Shown: piece by piece, positions 1-11,954 of the stretch | Numbering within the stretch: the stretch's first letter is position 1 | How the letters are laid out: every line of letters begins with the position of its first letter | DNA from: Warburgia ugandensis | Lineage: Eukaryota > Streptophyta > Magnoliopsida > Canellales > Canellaceae | NCBI GenBank assembly: GCA_035236585.1 | Contig: CP141132.1 | Coordinates: 40,179,880-40,243,879, forward strand | DNA length: 64,000 nt | Reading direction: 5' to 3' | Program-made: the position numbers and the translations under genes | Notes under the pieces: model-generated | Database searches by the model: none | What the model was told of the DNA's origin: nothing | Seen by the model: the letters and a program-made list of their open reading frames with translations, nothing else

Positions 1-1805
1 TAGAGACACCCGAGTGTCATGATCCACCTTCAATTACCACTCCAGGGGCCTTGCAGCATATCATCATTGCACTCATCATTATGTCTAGCTGAAGACGTTA
101 AACTTAGTGCTTATTGGGAGGCAACTTAAGGGTTTAGAGTCTACATCCCTCTACTTTCATATAGAATCCTATGTTTTTAAACATTAAGGACAATGTTTCA
201 ATCAGGTTGGTGGGTCTAGATGCACATAGAGATTTTGAATTCTCTTGAGTTAAAAAAAAAAAAAAAAACTTTGAAAAAAGAAAAGTTTTTAAAGATGAGT
301 TCCCTTACTGGGATGAGAACTGGATGTTTAGAATTTAGTAAATATACTATTTTCACCTCTTAATGGGAATGCATATGATTAGTTTTGCATGTCATTCATG
401 TGTTGAAGCGTTTTTTGAAAGTTAATTCTCGGAAACCATTTACACATAGCACATAATCACGACTAATATAGAGGTATGACTTAGAGACCCTGAGGAAAAT
501 CAGTGGAGACCTATAACCTAGTAAGCATTTAAGACTATCTTCTTTTGGAGAGTTATATGTAATTCCTTGAATTCTTTAGCGTACATACATTAGTGTGATC
601 CTGTTATCATTGTTTTGGTTAACTATCAAGAATAAATAGGAGTAATAGCTTTAATTCTAAAAATTTATTAAATCTAATAGGCTTTAGGAAACCTAGGAAA
701 TGATATAGGCCATCCGTACTCAACCCAGAGATATAAAGCCTACCCAATATAGTATACCACTAGTTAGTCTATTGAGCCTGTTATTAAGCCTTTTCTTTCT
801 TAACCTTATTCACCTTAACCCTGAATAACCCAATAAAATAAATAACCATTACCCATCTTCAAAATGAGAAGAGTAGAAAAAATTCAAACATAGGAAAAAA
901 AGTTAAAGAAGTGAGAAAAATTACCTATTTTTCTTCCAAAGAAAAAAAGAAAAAAAGAAGAAAGAAAAATAAAAAGAAAGACCAAAAATTTGAAAGAGAA
1001 ATTCACTTCAAGAACAAACCCAAAAGAAACGTTGTCCTAACAAATATTCATTGAAGACATCTACTCAATTTTGAACCTTTGAAATCTTTATACCTTTCTT
1101 TTCTAAACATGTCCTAAGCCTACATGTCATCCTAGTTAAAAACCTATTAGTTTTAGGTGGACATAGCCTTAAAGAGGAGATAAAAAGAAAGAATTAAGGT
1201 AATAGACCCCTAATATTCTTGGTGTTAACATCCACTCTTTGGGATCACTTTCCTTTGTCTCATGAGCATTTAAAAGAATTATGTGAACCATCAGATTGTT
1301 GGAATCGGCCACATAACGAGAGAAATATGTTTAAACCTCTTATCTGAGAGTTTTATTTTTGAGCATTACCTATAAGGATTTGAGGTCAAGGCATATTTCC
1401 AATGAAAAGTAAGCATATCCAGTTAGAAGTCAAGATTTATGTAGTTGTACACACACATATGCACTTTAAGAAATAGCTCAAATAAGATGTCTTTAATATG
1501 TGTATGGTGTGTAAAATTGTCAAATCTTCTTCATTAAGTGGTGAAAAATTAGTAAAGTTGCTAATGAATGAGGATTCTCTGAGATAAAATAGGGGACTCG
1601 ACCTTACTAAATTTTGTGGGTATATTCATTGCAAACCCTCACGAGGAATTACCCATCCATTAGGGGTAACCTAGCAGTTCAAGGGCTTGTTGCATGTGCT
1701 AAATGCAATCGTGACTACCTACGAAAGTGGTACCTTGTACTAGTTTTGTGTAAAATAGTTGTCTGCATGTTTTGCTCAGGAGTAGCAAAATACTATTTGG
1801 GGTTG
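1..1805 (+). other. 3' non-coding tail of an Athila/Tat-type retrotransposon
   Basis: No reading frame here looks like a gene. The stretch matches the tail of element E (about 45941-47269) block by block: a GGAGGCAAC box near 118-126, an ACATTAAGGACAATGT box near 181-196, a CTCACGAGG box near 1638, and GTTTTGCTCAGG just before the LTR. In plant Athila/Tat elements this kind of non-coding region lies between the end of pol and the 3' LTR. The element reads on the plus strand and begins outside the window. A run of about 17 A lies at 251-267, and 897-985 is very A-rich. Placement in this lineage is from recognised boxes, not from a database search. Confidence 0.7.
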
Positions 1806-2335
1806 TGTTAAGTGTTTAATTTTGGCTAAAAGACCCTTAGTTTAGCATTCAATTAGATAATCTAACTGTTCAAATTTGCAAAATTTAACTTGATTTTAAA
1901 TTTAGCTCAAATTGACCATTCAAACCTTAATTTTTCAAAATCAATGGTTAGATGATCATTAGAGCTTATTAGATGATTAATGTACAATTCAGGTGATTCT
2001 AATCTCATCTTTGGTTTTGCAGATCAATTAAAGAAGGGTTGGATGGCTCAGATCTATGTTCAACGGTACAGATCAAGTGAAGATTAATAAGGCAAGAGTC
2101 CTAATTGGAGGAAGAGTCCTAAAAGGAAAAAGAGTCCTAAATGGGAAGAAGAGGAGTTTCCTAATAGGAATCTACCTCTTCAAAGAAAGAGTTAGAGAAA
2201 GATTAGGAAAGAAAAAAGTGTATAAAGAGGGTAACCGTAGAGGAGTTTTGGGTAGTTTTGGAGTTTTAAGAGTTTTTAGTTGTTTCCTTGCTATTTTCCT
2301 CGTCCTGATTTGTTTTGGAGTTTTCCTAGTTTACT
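1806..2335 (+). mobile_element. Partial LTR of a Tat-like element
   Basis: The LTR begins TGTTAAGTGTTTAAT, directly after a purine-rich tract (about 1794-1805) that would be the plus-strand primer site. The two other Tat-like LTR starts in this window read TGATAAGTGTTTAAT (33607) and TGATAAGTATTTAAT (47270), so TGTTAAG is a variant. Beyond the first 15 bases the sequence is unlike them, so it is a different Tat subfamily. The right end is not defined; sequence character changes near 2335. A small reading frame at 2056-2418 lies over it and has no recognisable protein content. Confidence 0.55.
2090..2230 (+). promoter_or_regulatory. U3 repeats and possible TATA box of the LTR
   Basis: The motif AAGAGTCCTAA occurs three times (from about 2093, 2113 and 2130), with a degenerate fourth copy AGTTTCCTAAT at 2156, spaced about 18-25 bp. 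A TATAAAGAGG sequence follows at 2221. Short repeats upstream of a TATA box are usual in the U3 part of plant LTRs, where they act as enhancer or repressor sites. Promoter activity is inferred from arrangement only. Confidence 0.35.
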
Positions 2336-3009
2336 CATCTCTCTTTCATGTTAACTGCTTTCCCCTCTCCTTCATCATTTTGTTTCAAAGCATCAACCCC
2401 AACCTCCATCACACCTAACCTCCACTACCTACATTGCACAACCCACCTTCCTACTTTCTATTTGCTTCACCAATCACCCTACCTTTCACTATAAATTCCT
2501 AACTCTATTCTCCCTTTCATCCATATGTTTATTTATCACACCTTCCCTATCATCCAACACTGCATCATCATCCCAACCCAAGCTGTCATCTGCTTCTCTA
2601 CCTAGCCAGCTCGCATCTCCCACACTTTGTAGTTTTCTTCTACCTAGACCTCTCAGTTTTTATTGCATCATCCATTCCACCTTCCATAGCACACCGCATC
2701 TCCTCCACGCCCCAAACTAGAGCCACCAATGCCCAGATCAGAACCATTGGATGATGCCCAAAAAGGAGTCCTTTTTTTTTTAATCACCGCACAAGCCAGA
2801 CCAAAGACGTCCATCTCTCCATCGGCCAAGACGTCTTTGTCCCAAGCTCCTCTGCTCCCATCTACTATCCACCCATATCCTATCTATTTTCTTCTAGGAC
2901 CAGGCGTCGTTTTCCTTTGCCCAGTCCTTCAACACGTAGCATGGTGTCGTCTTCCCAAAACACTACCTCTGCTTCAGATGATGCCCAGAAAGGGCATCAT
3001 TCAATTATC
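2336..3009. other. Unclassified pyrimidine-rich segment
   Basis: C- and T-rich on the plus strand, without a recognisable gene. Open frames here (for example 2729-3022) carry no known motif. It could be the distal part of the Tat-like LTR and its leader, or the missing outer end of the T0 LTR that follows. A short hairpin lies at 2978-3000. Confidence 0.4.
2978..3000. repeat. Perfect hairpin, ATGATGCCC / GGGCATCAT
   Basis: Two perfectly complementary 9-base arms flank a 5-base loop. A related ATGATGCCC arm without a partner lies near 2752. It sits just before the T0 LTR fragment and may be that LTR's version of the hairpin seen in the other chromovirus LTRs of this window, but the flanking bases do not prove it. 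Confidence 0.5.
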
Positions 3010-6000
3010 TGTAGGTCATTGATAAAATAGCTATTTATAATTCTTCTTCATCATATGAATATAATTATCACACACTAGAGATTACACTTTACATGATATA
3101 TATAATTCACTGGTATTTTAAATATTTATCATTGTCATTTTCCATATGATGCCATACTCAAATTCTATGAACCATACTCTGCATAATATATCTACCCATT
3201 CACTTCCCCATACGAAATTTTTTATAAAACTACGCCCTCCAAATATATACATATAGGACTATATCATATGTATTGAAATCGTTAAAAGTCATACAAAGTT
3301 ATGAACATAGTCCATTGGTTTTATAACTTCCATTCCCAGACTATATTGGGTCTCATACATATACCCCTTACCATACTGGGTTTATAAAACTCTATCCACT
3401 GCTGGTAACATCATAAAAGGCATCTCATCATGCCATCACATAAGGCATCTCATCGTGCCATTATCATATAAGGCATCTCATTCTGCCATTATCATATAAG
3501 GCATCTCATCATGCCATCATCATATAAGTCATCTCATCATGCCATCATATACGCATGTCATCATGCTATCATATATGCACCATAGTGCATCAAATGCAAG
3601 GACTAATATGCGGCAGTCTAAATCCGTATAGTACGCTCGAATAACTGCATAATAATTCATTGATACCAACTATAGAAATAACAAAATCCATGTCCGCATG
3701 GGGGGAACCATGGCTATCACAGTGGCAACCTTCCCATGATTGCCCCACTCAACATTTAGCCTTTCATTAGGCATGGTATCTATCATATAATAAATTTCAG
3801 AGAGCAAGTGGCCAAACTCTACAACTCTCCTAGCATAGCATCCGCATGCCTATGCTTGTCTAAATCAAAACTCTCAGGCCACCACGCTTGGATGTAAAAT
3901 AATAATACACAGGCGTGTTACCTGTCCATAATATGTATATATATATATATATCATCATAATCATAACATCCTCACTTATTAGGTGATCGCCCACCAGGAT
4001 GTACTGTAAAATCCAAGACTCATACATCGCATATGATGTAATGGTACCCATATACCATAAATGTCTTTTTATCACAATAACAACTATGATATTTTTAAGA
4101 ACAGATTGAGTGTATCCTTTAATATCATTCAATAAACTTCAATTATAAGCATGTCATTCATGTAGCATTTCAAATCACAAATTCTCGTCATTCATAAGTA
4201 AACATTTTTCATCATCATATATCATATGAAATGCAAAATTTAAATGACATAATATCTATCATAAGAATAAGATCATGTTTAAAAACATGCATCTTACTAT
4301 TAAGACATACTTTCTTAATTCTCCACCTACCTCGTGTAGTGAGTTCATCCATTTCCCACTAGTTGATCGACGATGCTTACAAAGCCTCATAGATCCATAT
4401 TGATCTAGTCCTTGTTTTTTACCTAAATTTGTCAAATCAAGTAATCAATCAGTAATCCTAAGGGGATAATCCTTTTTAACAACTTTTATGGTATGGACCA
4501 TAGAACTTGATCATATTCCATACCTAAATTCCTCGATTGATCTCAGCCATGGCTCTAGGTTAGTGAGATCATCTCTAGTAGGCTTCTAATCCTAATATCT
4601 TATAGGATTTGTGATTGGCATGTCCTATGATAGACTATTTGGATAGGAAAAGAAGCCAGATCATCACTGATCAAGTGACTTGACTATTAATTACAGGTCT
4701 CATAATTTCAACTATTGGATCTTCCCAAATTGGTATTTGGGAAAATGGGTTTTGGTTCCTCACATCTCAAGGATCGTGAGGGTACTCTCAGTTTCCCAAA
4801 ACTCCTCTTGGATTTCTCTGAATCTAAGTTTGATAGTCAAGGGTTAAACTAGGTCCTATCCAATAGGTCATTAAGAACATCAGATCACTGTTGGATGCCA
4901 TTGATCTGCCCAATCGTGACCATACAGTATTGTTGCTTCAGGATCTACATCAAATCAAGCCCGATTGATGAATTGGTTGAGGGATTTTGTTTGTGATGTT
5001 GAGAGGAATGTTATGAGTGGCTCAAAGCACTAACCTGAGTCATTTCTACCTCTGTGCACATTGCTCCCTAGAGTTGTTCACTATTGTTGGGATTTTATCA
5101 TCGGTGATAGAAATGGAAGGTGGGAACGAAGATGGAGAAAAGGGAAAGTTGGTTTACCAGTGTGAGGCCTGTTGGCCATCACTGGTAGAGCAAGAGAGAT
5201 GGGAGATAGGAGGCTGCTCGAACACCATGTGTAGTGCCAACCAAAGGAGGGAGATGTGAGGGGACGATTTGGGTATGCCAGCCAGCCAGCCTGGAGGCCT
5301 GGCCATGCTGTGCCTTATAGAAGATGAGGGAAAAGGGAAAAAATGTTGGTGGTCGGGGTCTGAGCACCTCGAATGCCTACAACTCGAACGTGTCGATGAC
5401 TGGGAACTGTAGGGGAAGACAACCTAGAGAAAAACGGCAGTCTCCAGTGGAATCTGAGCATGCCAGCCTTCCCAGGCCTAGTTGTGCCTTGCGGTGGGGA
5501 AACTCAGGGCCCAGCAAAGATGGATCCTAGCATGTAGGTGAGCGAAAAAAGGATAGAGAGGTACGGGGGTTTTTAGGTGCTCTCCTCACAAACAACCCCC
5601 GATTTGGTAGAGATCATGGCCGGAGAAAATGGAAGATCCCACGCTAGTAAAGAAATAATCTTTCGCTTGTCACTGATCTAAGAAAGTGGAATAGCGTGCC
5701 AAAAATATGGGGATATACCCATTGCCGGTAGGGGAAATGAGGAGATCGAACTCGGTAGGGGAGATTTGAAAGAGGGGAGAGTTTTTGCCAATGGCCTGCT
5801 CCAATGGATGCGAAATTTATAGAGGGAAGGAGTGGGACATAGGTAGTCCCAATTGGAGGGAAGGGTGTGGCCGGTTACCTCTGTTAATGTCGGTCTAAAC
5901 CTCATCGAGAGAGAGAAGACATTTGGGGCACTGGTTCGGTGAGTACACCAAAGGGAATAGGTAGGTCGCCGGTGGCTGGTCGGGGAGATTGGAGAGATGA

Positions 6001-6503
6001 GAGACAGAGATAGAGAGAAAACTAGACCAAACCAAACATTTTGTCGAGTTTGCAATGTGAGGGGGGTGCCAATATCAATTTGGCCCCCTTCCGTTAAGTT
6101 ATGTTTTTCTTTTATCTTTTAATTAACATATTGCCCTGACTTCAAAGGCCCATAACTTCTTCATCCAGACTCTATTTTTAGCATTCTTTGGCTCGTTGAT
6201 TCCATTTTCTGAGTACTATATAATGGTTTTAGTCTTAGTTCCAAATTATACTTTTATAAAAAGATATACTCCTTGAAAACTCATAACTTGCTCATGAAAT
6301 AGTAAAATTTTATGGTGAAATTCATTCGAACTCCGATTTTAGTGCTCTTTATGTCGTTGGACTTGATTTTTCAATTACATTCCAAATATTCATACTTCCA
6401 CTCCAAATTCTATTTCTATAAAAATTTATTTTCTTTGGGTCAAAAATTCCAATTTCACATAATAACACCCAGAATAGTATCTACAAAATTTGGGGTTGTT
6501 GCA
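3010..6503 (-). mobile_element. T0: truncated, divergent chromovirus LTR
   Basis: This shares the plan of the three T-family LTRs further on. It has GGCATCTC repeats, then a block containing GCGGCAGTCTAAATCCGTA and a CATGTCCGCATGGGGG-like block, then text resembling the GTGGCCAAAC and CTCCTAGCATAGCATCC blocks of T1 and T2. It ends TTTGGGGTTGTTGCA, compared with TTGGGGTTATTACA in T1. On the minus strand it would therefore start TG and read leftwards. No TGTGACGACC start is seen on the left, so that end is missing or unrecognisable. The middle part (about 5000-6050) is richer in GC. Family membership is inferred by eye; it is clearly more distant than T1-T3 are from each other. Confidence 0.6.
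3411..3590 (-). repeat. Minisatellite in the T0 LTR, about 27-bp units
   Basis: Five to six imperfect copies of a unit built on ATCATATAAGGCATCTCATC followed by ATGCCATT. T1-T3 have only one or two copies of the corresponding GGCATTTCA motif. The complementary motif GGAGATGCCCTA is repeated in the LTR of element C. The array therefore looks like a lineage-specific expansion of a shared LTR motif. Confidence 0.75.
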
Positions 6504-6780
6504 AGGGCGACAGTACTGGTGGGGGTCCAAGGGACCAATGTCCCCTGACAACTAGGTCTAGGGGGTTGTCGGTAGCTACCGATCTAACGGTATGTAGCAT
6601 TTGAAGGTTGAAACTCTAGTTGTAGTTGTAAAAGTGTCACGTGTGAATGCATGAAGCTTCCTACAGCCACTTTTTTGTAAAACTACTTTAATTCATCTAA
6701 GATAGTTATTAATACACCATATTTTAGTATTCAAACAAAAAATTAGGCAGGGAATGTTTTGGGCTCAAAGAGAACATTAA
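6504..6780. other. Unclassified segment between T0 and CACTA-1
   Basis: This starts with a G-rich piece (about 6503-6585) whose wording (GGGGGTCCAAGGGACC) resembles fragments common in plant LTRs. It continues as AT-rich DNA without open frames. The left terminus of CACTA-1, expected to read CACTACTATGG, is not found here, so it has been lost or is too decayed to see. Confidence 0.35.
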
Positions 6781-6782
6781 TA

Positions 6783-7016
6783 TACGACGGCTCTTAAAAA
6801 CCCATCTTATATAATTAATAAAATATAGGATGGTTTTAAAGAATTGTCCTTTATTTATAACAATATAGGATGGATTTACTAAAACTGTCCTTTATTCAAG
6901 TGAATAAAGGATGGTTTTACAGAACCATCCTATATTCATATGAATATAGGACAGTTCTAATGAACCGTCCTTTTTTTTTCAAAATATAGGATGATTTTTA
7001 AAAATTTTCATATATT
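6783..7016. repeat. CACTA-1 left subterminal repeats
   Basis: About six alternating direct and inverted copies of ATATAGGATGGTTTT and AACCATCCTATATT-like units. In En/Spm elements, subterminal repeats of this type bind the TNPA-like protein that brings the ends together. That function is inferred from position and structure. Confidence 0.75.
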
Positions 7017-7019
7017 CCG

Positions 7020-7350
7020 AGCTCCCTGCTCCCCAATTTGAATTTTACAAACCCCAAATCCCTTTAAGAGAAGAAGAGGAGAGGAGAAAGAGATAGAAGG
7101 AGAGAAAGAGGAAGAAAAGAGGAGGAGAGAAATCATGCCCCCCACTTTCCGCCATTCAAAATTTTGAATCCCAATTCCCCAAAACTTTGCTTGGAGAAGA
7201 AGAGAGGAGAAAGGGAGAGAAGAAAAGAGGGATGAAGAAGAAGAAGAGGGGAGGGAGAGAACCAACACCACCCCCCCCCCCCTCCCGACCCAATTTTCCC
7301 CATTCAAAATTTTCAACCCAAACCCCTCAACCCTCAAGGAGAAGAAGAAA
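7020..7350 (+). repeat. Three imperfect purine-rich tandem units
   Basis: Three units starting near 7032, 7152 and 7301 each combine a CCAATTT or CATTCAAAATTTT head, a run of CCCCAAA-type bases and an AGAAGAAGAGAGGAGAAAGG tail. The spacing is about 120-150 bp. The region resembles a repetitive 5' untranslated leader. Open frames across it on both strands are low-complexity (Ser-rich or Lys/Arg-rich) and not convincing as proteins. Confidence 0.6.
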
Positions 7351-7459
7351 GAGGATCATTTTTCTTTCAATAGGTTGGATCTCTCTCATTTCTTAATTTT
7401 GTAATTCTCTAATCCTTGTAAATGCTTGATTATGATCCTTGTAAATGTGTTTTTATCAT

Positions 7460-8380
7460 TCATTTTCTAGTGTATATGATGCTACTTTTGGTCTTCTATA
7501 ATGCTTGTAAATACTGGATTATGATTATTCTAGATAGCCTCCATTGAGTTTAATAAGACCCATGTCTTCGATTTTGATGTTTCATTCAAAAAGGCATGTG
7601 AAACGTAGATTGAATATGCATTTTTACCATGCATTTTCTATTGTATATGATGCTGATTTTGTGGTTCTGTAATACTTGTAAATGCTAGATTATGATCATT
7701 CTAGATAGACTCCATTGAGTTTAATAAGACCCATGTCTTAGATTTTGATGCTTCATTCAAAATGGCATGCAAAATGCAGCTTGAATATATGTTTTATCAT
7801 GCATTTTCTACTATATATGATGTTGATTTTGGGCTTCTGTATTGCTTGTAAATGCTAGATTATGATCATTCTAGATAGCCTCCATTGAGTTTAATAACAC
7901 ACATGTCTTAGATTTTGATGTTTTATTCAAAAAGGTATGCAAAATGTAGCTTTAATATGCATTTTTTACCATGTATTTTTTACTATAAACAAAGCTGATT
8001 TTGGGCTTCTATAATGCTTGTAAATGCTAGATTATGATCATTCTAGATAGCCTCCATTGAGTTTAGTAAGACCCATGTCTTAGATTTCGATGTTTCATTC
8101 AAAAAGGCATTCAAAATGTAGCTTGAATATGTGTTTTTACTATGTGTTTTCTATTGTATACAATGCTGTTTTTGGAATTTTGTAATGCTTGTAAATGCTG
8201 GATTATGATCATTTTAGATAGCCTCCATTGAGTGTAATGAGACCCATATCTTAGATTTTGATGTTTCATTCAAAAAGGCATGCAAAATGTAGCTTAAATA
8301 TGCATTTTCTGCTGTATATGATGCTGAATTTGGATTTCTGTAATGCTTCTAAATGATTGATTATGATCATCTATGTGCCT
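7460..8380 (+). repeat. 171-bp tandem repeat, about five units
   Basis: The landmark CTAGATAGCCTCCATTGAG (with small changes) occurs at about 7530, 7701, 7871, 8043 and 8214, a spacing of 170-172 bp. Each unit also has GCTTGTAAATGCTAGATTATGATC and a TTAGATTTTGATGTTTCATTC block. Units differ by scattered substitutions, so the array is old. It ends just before a 3' splice site (TTGTGTAG at 8441-8448) and so probably lies in a long leader intron of the CACTA-1 gene. Confidence 0.85.
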
Positions 8381-8454
8381 AGATGGTGGTCTTTTTTAAA
8401 CCAATATATATGTTATTATATTCTAAATGTATTGTTTTCACTTGTGTAGGAAAA

Positions 8455-11400
8455 ATGGAACATGAAGAGAGTGACCATCATCAAGAACAATGCAGCACAA
8501 GTATGCCCATTAAGACAAAGGGTAGAGAGCCAATAAAAATGGAACATATTATTAAGAGAAAGTCAAAGGGAATAAGAGAGATTGTATAGTTCCATAGTAA
8601 AGGGCAAGCGATGGGTGGCAGTGCACATTCTTACACTAGTTTTATTTGCTGCACTGTCACAAGCATGGTGCTAATCTCAGTTACTGATTGGAGACTTATG
8701 TCACCATCAATAAAGGATGCAATATGGAAGATGGTGGAGGTTTACAAATGCTTGCTTTAGTTTTGATATGGAGACATGTGCCTTTTCTTGTTTTAGTTCT
8801 GATAGACTAATGCTTGTTTTTACTTTGTAGTCTACTTTCTACATCTCCGATGAGCAAAAGAAGAATGCTCTACATGGGGTTGGCGAACAATGGAAGAAAT
8901 GAAAGAGTGATCTAGCAAGGAAGTACATACTTCCAAATGCTAATGATCCATATACACTCTACACAGTCCCTGAGTTGTATTCTAGTATCATTGACCAAGA
9001 TGCATAGAATAAATTTCTACAGACCTACCTGTCTTCAGATTTTGAGGTAATTACAAAGTAGCCAAATGCTTGCTTTGTCTATTTTTCAAGTCCATTGTGC
9101 TTCATTACATGTTCCTTTGATGTGTAGGCAAAGCATGTCAAAGAACAAATGGTGCATGTAGCCAACCATATGCAATACCACCTCTTCAAGATTACTTACA
9201 CATGGTTAGAAGAACAAGAAGTAAGTATATGTGACAATTTAGTTCAATGTAACTAAACCTATTTTTTTTTCACTAACTCTAAAGTAATGTCTCTCTTGGT
9301 AGCAACAGAAGGCTAGGACCATAGAACCCATTGATTCTATCATTCTTTAGAAAATGGTGCATTCAAAATGGTGTAACTCCCTAGCCTTTACTAATGAAAA
9401 TGTTGCCTTCGTCGCATCAAGAATTATAAGTGGTTTTACTTGTTTATCTTTTACATCTCTTAAATTATATATATATATATATATATGAAAATCATCGTGT
9501 TCTATTAATTGCATGAGCAGGAAGAGTTGACCGAGGAAAGTGGCATGAGCAGCACGACTTCAAAGGGGTACATCCTGTATATGTCTGTGAGCAACAAAGA
9601 GGAGCACCCTAGCCAAAGTAAGGGGCTAAGGGTAGGGTGTGGTTCCTTCCAAATTCTTCCAAACTAGAAGAAATCCACTAATAGAGAACATGTGAGCATG
9701 GAAGGAGAGTATGCTGAATGAGCTATATGTAAAGGTAAGGAACGATTTCTACAAGGACCCTTGGGCTTTCAAAGGTCCAAGTCAAGATGTTCCCCCTGGA
9801 CCCCCATCTTACAATAGCTACACTCCTCCAATCTAATGAGGAGATAGGTGAGCAACAATTTGAAGGAAATGTCACAATCAAGAAGGTATTTGTTGACATA
9901 CTTACCTTTTTTCTATTTCATGTCTTAGTAATCTTCATTTATTCTTATGTATTGGTGATGTCTGATTTATAGGTGGGTCAGTGCATGTTTCAGCTTCATA
10001 CACTTGAGAACTACGTCATTGTGGCTACACCATACAAGGCATTTTCTGTCATGCTTCATTGTAAGTTGATGCATCCATACACTAAATGTGTGTGCATTAC
10101 TACTGCTCTCCAACCAGATGCCCCCTACCATTTCATATTGAAGCTGATGATATCCACATTGTTGGAGATGGAATTGGATATCATGTAGCTTGCCTGGAGA
10201 GCTATATCAAAACAATGTTTTCCAAGGAATGTATATGGTATCGCATCATCATGTTTAACAATAATTTTATTGCATGAGCAAAAATTTTAAATACCATTGT
10301 AATGTTTAGGCAGAAGAAGCACAAGGAGCCACTGAGGCTGAGCTCCTCCCTAGCAACAAACATAGCATACCAATTGCCCCATCTCAGGTATTTGTCTATT
10401 TTTAGTATAAAATTGAATCTCCTCGACTCTTCATATATATATATTCTTTACTAATTTAAGGAAAATTACATCTACACTGTAGGGATCAGGTGTAGGTTCC
10501 ACCCAACATGCCTCCATTCCTAAGGGGACTATACAGACTAATCAACAAAGACATTGAAATAAGCTTTGTAAGGATAGAGGCTGGTGTGCTTGCACATGAC
10601 ACGTGGAGGTTCTAATCATGAAAGAGGACCTCTGAGCCATATGTATCATGGCTCAGTTGGAGTACACACATATCATTGTCTACATTGGGTATGTCTTGTA
10701 ATTATTCTATTAAGAATCAAATTGGCATTACTTATTAATACTACAACATAAGTATTTGACATTAAGTTTCTATAGGTCTTTGCATTATAAATTGCAAAGA
10801 TTAGAGGTCAAGGACATTTACAAATTCCTTGAGCCCAGTTTTATCTCTGGCCTAAAGAAGCATTTTCCTAAGGTGAAACAAATAGAAGATATCATACCTA
10901 GGTTCTTAGGTTGTGAAAAGGGGCAAGCCTTACTGATTCCATACAATAGTGGGTAAGTTATTACATGTCTTACTAGCATTCCACATAAAACTTAATATGT
11001 ATATAAGTTATGTTTGTCAAGTTTTAATCAATTGATTATCTATATAAGTCCCATTGGATGCTACTAGCTTTGGATGTGCATGGAGGAATTGCATTGTTTT
11101 TATTTTATTCTTGTGGAGCGCACATTTGAGGCTCGCTGATGGAATTGATCAATAAGTAAGTTTGACTTTTATTTCATTCATTGTAATAGTTGGGTAACTA
11201 ATAAATATCTTTCCTATATAATGCTTTTACTTGTATATGTGCAGCTCATGGTATAAATGGGTTGAGATGGAAAATGTTAGCCATCCAACAAAACTGACTT
11301 CTAAAAGGGTCAAGATATAAGGTTTACTACTTCTTTAGTATAACCCTATAACCTATAGACTTATAATTACACATGATATTTGAACCTTATGATCTATTGA

Positions 11401-11685
11401 CTTTATTGTGCAATGCCCTAGACAATAATCTAATTGGGAGTGTGGGTATTACATTCTCAGATATATGAGAACTCTCATTCGAAAAGGATTTACCATCTTG
11501 CAATTGAGAAAGGTACATATAATTGACTGACCATCATTCTTATAGTTTTCTATATCTCTTAAATGACTCCAATAGTAATGTTTCCCCATTGATGTAATAT
11601 TTGTTGTCTTGTAGGTTGATTTGGGGAGCAAGAGAGATGACATCAGAATGGAATGGAGTGAATATTGTTTTACTTTTAATTCATA
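8455..11685 (+). pseudogene. CACTA-1 transposase-type gene with Ulp1-like C-terminus, broken
   Basis: Multi-exon gene read from the plus strand; the start MEHEESDHHQEQC follows a consensus 3' splice site. The first part (8455-9050) has the layout of the Ptta/En-Spm plant transposase domain (a GQAMGG segment, ISVTDWRL, then an IPDE-like and W-x2-K region). Near 10120-10200 a GDGIGYHVA block fits the next conserved piece. From 10770, FLEPSFISG, then HWMLLALD at about 11050 and ECGYYILRYMR at about 11436 look like the His and Cys regions of Ulp1/C48 cysteine proteases. The C-terminus (DDIRMEW) is near 11640. Good donor/acceptor pairs are visible at about 9045/9128, 9220/9302, 9885/9972, 10388/10482, 10952/11049, 11154/11245 and 11516/11614. 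In-frame stops (8587, about 8900, about 9005) show it is dead. Such genes accompany CACTA elements; the exact role of the protease-like part is not established here. Confidence 0.65.
9466..9486. repeat. (AT)n microsatellite
   Basis: About 21 bases of alternating A and T, inside an inferred intron of the CACTA-1 gene. No other significance seen. Confidence 0.9.
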
Positions 11686-11954
11686 GATATCTGATGTTAT
11701 TGAACATGTACCAATTTTATCACAGATATATAATTTATATTGAACTAATTAGATTCATATATTCTTTTTTAATTTAAGTTTGTGTACATTTTCTTTATTT
11801 CACTAAGAAGTATGGAGAAGTTTGACGTGGAATGATCAATGTGCATGAATGTATTGTGTAAAATGATTTGTAATCTCCACAAATGAAGTGTTAAACTTCA
11901 AAAACTGCTAGAACAATGTATAAACAGAAGCCATCAAATGAGCACATGATTGTA

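Noticed and set aside
2056..2418. 120-codon frame with a hydrophobic end
   Set aside because: It covers the LTR promoter repeats and the pyrimidine-rich stretch; the hydrophobicity follows from T-rich composition.
3411..3590. Regular short repeats considered as a CRISPR-like array
   Set aside because: Units are contiguous and degenerate without unique spacers, and the context is a plant LTR.
5678..6055. 125-codon minus-strand frame in the GC-richer part of T0
   Set aside because: No motif, and it lies inside an LTR; openness is explained by composition.
7008..7396. Overlapping Ser/Leu-rich and Lys/Arg-rich frames on both strands
   Set aside because: Purine-rich tandem repeats give open frames on both strands by composition alone.
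8455..11685. Host gene for a SUMO protease
   Set aside because: The Ulp1-like region is joined to Ptta/En-Spm sequence, flanked by CACTA ends, and broken by stops.
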